Assembly: GCF_004366815.1 (NCBI RefSeq)
Contig: NZ_SORI01000006.1
Span: 103,677 to 167,676, forward strand
DNA from: Aminivibrio pyruvatiphilus
Lineage (GTDB): Bacteria > Synergistota > Synergistia > Synergistales > Aminobacteriaceae
DNA: 64,000 nucleotides
Direction of reading: 5' to 3'
Shown: one piece after another, positions 61,324 through 64,000 of the stretch
Layout of the letters: every line of letters begins with the position of its first letter
Numbering within the stretch: the first letter of the stretch is position 1
Notes under the pieces: generated by a model
What the model was told of the DNA's origin: nothing
Database searches by the model: none
The model's input: the letters and a program-made list of their open reading frames with translations, nothing else
Program-made: the position numbers and the translations under genes

Positions 61324-62268
61324 CTATTTCGCCCCCTTTGCCGTGTAGCGGGCTTTTATCCTTGGATCCACAAAAGCATACAGGATGTCCACAGAAAGAA
61401 GGATGAGGGCAAATATGATCGCCAGAAAAACCGTTCCGCCAGTGACTGCCGGTATATCCTTCCTCTTCACCGAGTTTATGATAAAGCTGCCCAGGCCATT
61501 GCACCCGAATACGTTCTCTGTTACCACCGCTCCGCCAAGAAGGCCTCCCATGTACACGCCGATAGTGTTTATTACGGGCAGACAGGCGTTAAGGAACGCA
61601 TGTTTCCAAATAACGACCCTTTCAGGTACACCTTTCGACCGGGCGGTACGTACAAAATCCTGGCGGACAGCTTCGAGCATGTAACCCCTTGTGCTTCTCA
61701 GAATACGGGCAGAATAGGGCAGGCCCAGGGTCATCATTGGAAGGATATAGTGCTTCCAGCTCCCTGTCCCGCTTGATGGAAGCCATCCGAGTTTCAGCGC
61801 AAACAGTATAGCCAGCATCATCCCCAGCCAGAAAACGGGAACTGCAGCCAGTATCATGGCTGTAAGGCGGGATATGTAGTCTAGCTTTGAATATTGCTTC
61901 ACAGCTGAGATGACACCAAGAGAAACACCTATGGTGCTGGCAAATGCGATGCTGGATACGGCAATGATGAGCGTTATCGGAACTCTTGCCTTCAGCGTGT
62001 CAAGGACAGGCCTGGATGTAAGCCAGGAGGTTCCGAAATCAAACCGGGTGAACAGCTGAAGAATGTAATTAAAAAAGCGATAGACGAATGGCTTGTCGAG
62101 CCCAAATTTCGCGTTGAAAGCCTGAAATTGTTCAAGTGTTGCGCCGTCACCGAGCATCATTTTTGCAGGATCGCCGGGAGTCATCTCGAGAATGGTGAAG
62201 ACTACCAGCGTCACGCCAATTATGATTGGAATCAGAACAATCAGCCGCCGGATGATGTATTTGATCAT
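61324..62268 (-). CDS. oppB: Oligopeptide/dipeptide ABC transporter permease (OppB)
   Basis: The 314-residue permease has the typical start 'MIKYIIRRLIVLIPIIIGVT' followed by 'TILEMTPGDPAKMMLGDGAT'. The EAA loop is 'QDFVRTARSKGVPERVVIWK' and the C-terminal region 'FVDPRIKARY'. Six helices are expected. It pairs with OppC to form the pore. ATG 62268 is chosen by this conserved start. An intercistronic hairpin lies between it and oppA. Confidence 0.94.
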   Translation of the reverse strand: MIKYIIRRLIVLIPIIIGVTLVVFTILEMTPGDPAKMMLGDGATLEQFQAFNAKFGLDKPFVYRFFNYILQLFTRFDFGTSWLTSRPVLDTLKARVPITLIIAVSSIAFASTIGVSLGVISAVKQYSKLDYISRLTAMILAAVPVFWLGMMLAILFALKLGWLPSSGTGSWKHYILPMMTLGLPYSARILRSTRGYMLEAVRQDFVRTARSKGVPERVVIWKHAFLNACLPVINTIGVYMGGLLGGAVVTENVFGCNGLGSFIINSVKRKDIPAVTGGTVFLAIIFALILLSVDILYAFVDPRIKARYTAKGAK

Positions 62269-62299
62269 GGTGTTTTCGCTCCATCGCATTCCTGGAAAT

Positions 62300-62339
62300 G
62301 GCGCATGGCCGAAATTTTGAACCGTGCAGACCATGCGCC
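62300..62339 (-). promoter_or_regulatory. Intercistronic hairpin between oppA and oppB
   Basis: GGCGCATGG (62300-62308) and its exact complement (62331-62339) can form a 9-bp stem with a 22-base loop. No T-run follows. In opp-type operons such elements often raise the level of the binding-protein mRNA over the permease part. Confidence 0.5.
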
Positions 62340-62385
62340 TCCAAAAGATTACTTTCCTAAATCTTGTTTCCTAAGACTTTTCTGT

Positions 62386-63918
62386 TTATTTCCAGTGGAA
62401 CTTGTAGATATAGTAATAGTTTGTGTTGATCTCGTCGCAGACCAGATTTTTGCTGTATGCATAGGGTATCGCCTTGTGGAACGTTGGTATGGTGTACATC
62501 CTATCCTGAAGGAGGCGGTTCAGATCAAGATAGGCAGCTTTTCGCTTTTCCCTGTTCATTTCCGTGAGTACTTTCCTGTAAACATCATCAAGTTCGCGGT
62601 CCTTAAGACCAAGTTCAGTTCGTTCTCCCGCCTTTCTGGCTTCATCGCTCAAGTACTTGAAATAAATGTAGCCGTACGTGGCTTCCGGCGTGAAATTAGT
62701 TCCCGTGTTGGAAATATCATAGTCCTGGTCATACCTGCGTGCCCTGCAGGAAGCTGAATCAGCCACTTCAATATCCACTTTTACGCCAATATCCGCAAGA
62801 TTGGCCTGGAAAACAGTGGACATTTTCTCCCAGTAGCTGCCGCTGATACACAAAATCTTCCCCGCATCAAAGCCGTTCGGGTAACCTGCCTCAGCAAGGA
62901 GGGTCTTCGCTTTTTCAGGGTCGTACTGGTAACTCGGAATTCCGGCTTTCTCCATTTCTTCCACGGTGAAACCGCCGAACACGGAAGAGGGATTGAACAG
63001 GGAGTACGCGGTCTGGGCGATGCCGTCATAGGCAGCTATTACCATCATCTCACGATCCATGGCGTAGGAGAATGCCTGGCGGACGCGCTTGTCTGAAAGT
63101 ACATCGCCCCGAATTGAGTTGATATGGAAGAAGCTCGTGTGATTGGTAGGAGAGAGGTAGGTATTATAGTCGCTGTTCGACTTGAATCTCGTCCATGCGG
63201 CCGTAGGCACGACAATGAGATCCAGTTCGCCCGATTCAAAAGCAACCGTTATGGTGTTATTGTCGGTGAGGATTTTGTAATTTACTTTTTTAATCGAAGC
63301 TGGTCCCTGATAATAATCCTCGAAAGCCTTGAGCTCTATTTCCGTATCCGGATTATAGGATGAAATCACATATGGCCCCGCTCCGCACGGGATCCACTCA
63401 ATCCCGAATTTCTCGCCGGCAGCAAGGACTTCCTCTTTACAAAGGATATTGACCCAGATGGATATATTGTTCAGAAGGGTTGGATTCGGTCCGTCCGAAA
63501 CAATCTGGAAGGTGAGGTCATCGATCACTTTTACGCTTTTATACCCGGGAACCTTCGGACGTATCATTTTGTAGGGCCCGGATTTAAGCGCGTAGTCGAT
63601 TGACCATGCGGCGTCCTCTGCGGTAAGTTTCTTGCCGTTATGAAACTTGACCCCGTCGCGCAGGTGTACAGTATAGGTTACATTGTCCTCAGCCAGTTCA
63701 AAACTTTCCGCAAGGCGGGGTTCCAGCTCTCCCGCATCGTTTTGGAAAAACAATACATCATATATCTGGCAGTAAAGCTGAGTGCAAACAATTGAACTGA
63801 CGTTAAAAGGGTTGAGAGTTTCTATTACCTGATTCAACGACAGATTGATGTCATCGCGGCCGGATGCAGCAGTACTTACTCCGCTGAAGGAGAGGAGAAC
63901 CATCAGAGTTAAACTCAT
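62386..63918 (-). CDS. oppA: Oligopeptide/dipeptide ABC transporter substrate-binding protein (OppA-like)
   Basis: The 510-residue protein belongs to the family 5 binding proteins: 'LYCQIYDVLFFQNDAGELEP', 'YTVHLRDGVKFHNGKKLTAE', 'VRQAFSYAMDREMMVIAAYD' and 'AKTLLAEAGYPNGFDAGKIL'. It captures peptides outside the membrane for the OppBCDF transporter encoded next. The start is uncertain: ATG 63918 has no clear ribosome site, and the signal peptide ('SLTLMVLLSFSGVSTAASG') lacks the usual basic residues. Those occur upstream in the same frame ('RIRHLFFKVHTPD') but without an evident start codon within the window. Confidence 0.88.
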   Translation of the reverse strand: MSLTLMVLLSFSGVSTAASGRDDINLSLNQVIETLNPFNVSSIVCTQLYCQIYDVLFFQNDAGELEPRLAESFELAEDNVTYTVHLRDGVKFHNGKKLTAEDAAWSIDYALKSGPYKMIRPKVPGYKSVKVIDDLTFQIVSDGPNPTLLNNISIWVNILCKEEVLAAGEKFGIEWIPCGAGPYVISSYNPDTEIELKAFEDYYQGPASIKKVNYKILTDNNTITVAFESGELDLIVVPTAAWTRFKSNSDYNTYLSPTNHTSFFHINSIRGDVLSDKRVRQAFSYAMDREMMVIAAYDGIAQTAYSLFNPSSVFGGFTVEEMEKAGIPSYQYDPEKAKTLLAEAGYPNGFDAGKILCISGSYWEKMSTVFQANLADIGVKVDIEVADSASCRARRYDQDYDISNTGTNFTPEATYGYIYFKYLSDEARKAGERTELGLKDRELDDVYRKVLTEMNREKRKAAYLDLNRLLQDRMYTIPTFHKAIPYAYSKNLVCDEINTNYYYIYKFHWK

Positions 63919-64000
63919 ATCTGGTGTATGGACTTTGAAAAATAAGTGGCGTATCCTGCCGATTGGGCTAGCAGGCTCACAATCGACATTGGAGGGATAC

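Noticed and set aside
1..64000. CRISPR arrays, tRNA, rRNA, intact insertion sequences, prophage
   Set aside because: No regularly spaced repeats of the CRISPR type, no cloverleaf or rRNA segments, and no transposase or integrase frames were found. The 45.6 kb tandem repeats have 101-105 bp units without spacers.

Overview
The window looks like a chromosomal segment of a high-GC, anaerobic, amino-acid and organic-acid fermenting bacterium. The mix of TRAP, TctABC and Opp transporters, a C69 dipeptidase, a YwbE-type protein and a ProX-type editing protein fits Synergistota best. That assignment is inferred from gene content, and no rRNA or other phylogenetic marker is present. I saw no tRNA, rRNA, CRISPR array, intact insertion sequence or prophage. 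Most genes are GC-rich; the stretch at about 16.9-19.8 kb is clearly AT-rich and looks acquired.

Layout. 1-8.8 kb (+): a catabolic and transport block with the end of a TRAP transporter (DctQ, DctM), a split transketolase, a beta-hydroxyacid dehydrogenase, a complete TctC-TctB-TctA transporter and a zinc alcohol dehydrogenase, closed by a hairpin terminator. 8.9-9.5 kb (-): a VapBC-like toxin-antitoxin pair. 9.7-12.8 kb: a Spy/CpxP-like periplasmic protein divergent from a CpxRA-like two-component system, with a CpxR-box-like repeat between them, followed by ywbE and a prolyl-tRNA editing protein. 13.5-15.2 kb (-): release factor 3. 15.2-15.6 kb: an unexplained multi-hairpin element. 15.6-16.8 kb: an exported amidinotransferase-like protein.

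16.9-29.6 kb is a defence island: an AAA ATPase/PIN nuclease pair beside a decayed nuclease gene, a membrane-anchored unknown, a radC-hsdS-hsdM-hsdR operon, a DUF4411 PIN/ImmA-IrrE pair, a GIY-YIG remnant and a ribbon-helix-helix/RelE toxin-antitoxin module. Two decayed copies of that antitoxin lie at 29.5 and 35.2 kb. 29.6-41.7 kb holds mostly single metabolic genes: carbonic anhydrase, YitT-like protein, C69 dipeptidase, MBL hydrolase, amidase, an AbiE-type pair, PhzF-like protein and an alpha/beta hydrolase.

41.8-45.4 kb (-) is the most interesting operon. It has a MEDS-HD-GYP protein (c-di-GMP breakdown), a cobalamin-binding protein with the W-x9-EH motif of the CarH light-sensor family, and a GGDEF protein (c-di-GMP synthesis). 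A further GGDEF/EAL sensor lies at 48.4-51.2 kb. Three clusters of 'TCATCCTGA...GGATC' intergenic repeats lie at 29.2-29.5, 45.5-46.0 and 51.2-51.5 kb.

51.7-56.8 kb: a dioxygenase, a VOC protein, CorA, a small DUF5808-like protein, a RelE-type pair, and rsgA with a leader ORF and a hairpin that hides its Shine-Dalgarno sequence. 57-64 kb (-): a complete oppABCDF operon followed by a regulator gene broken by a single-base frameshift in a homopolymer.
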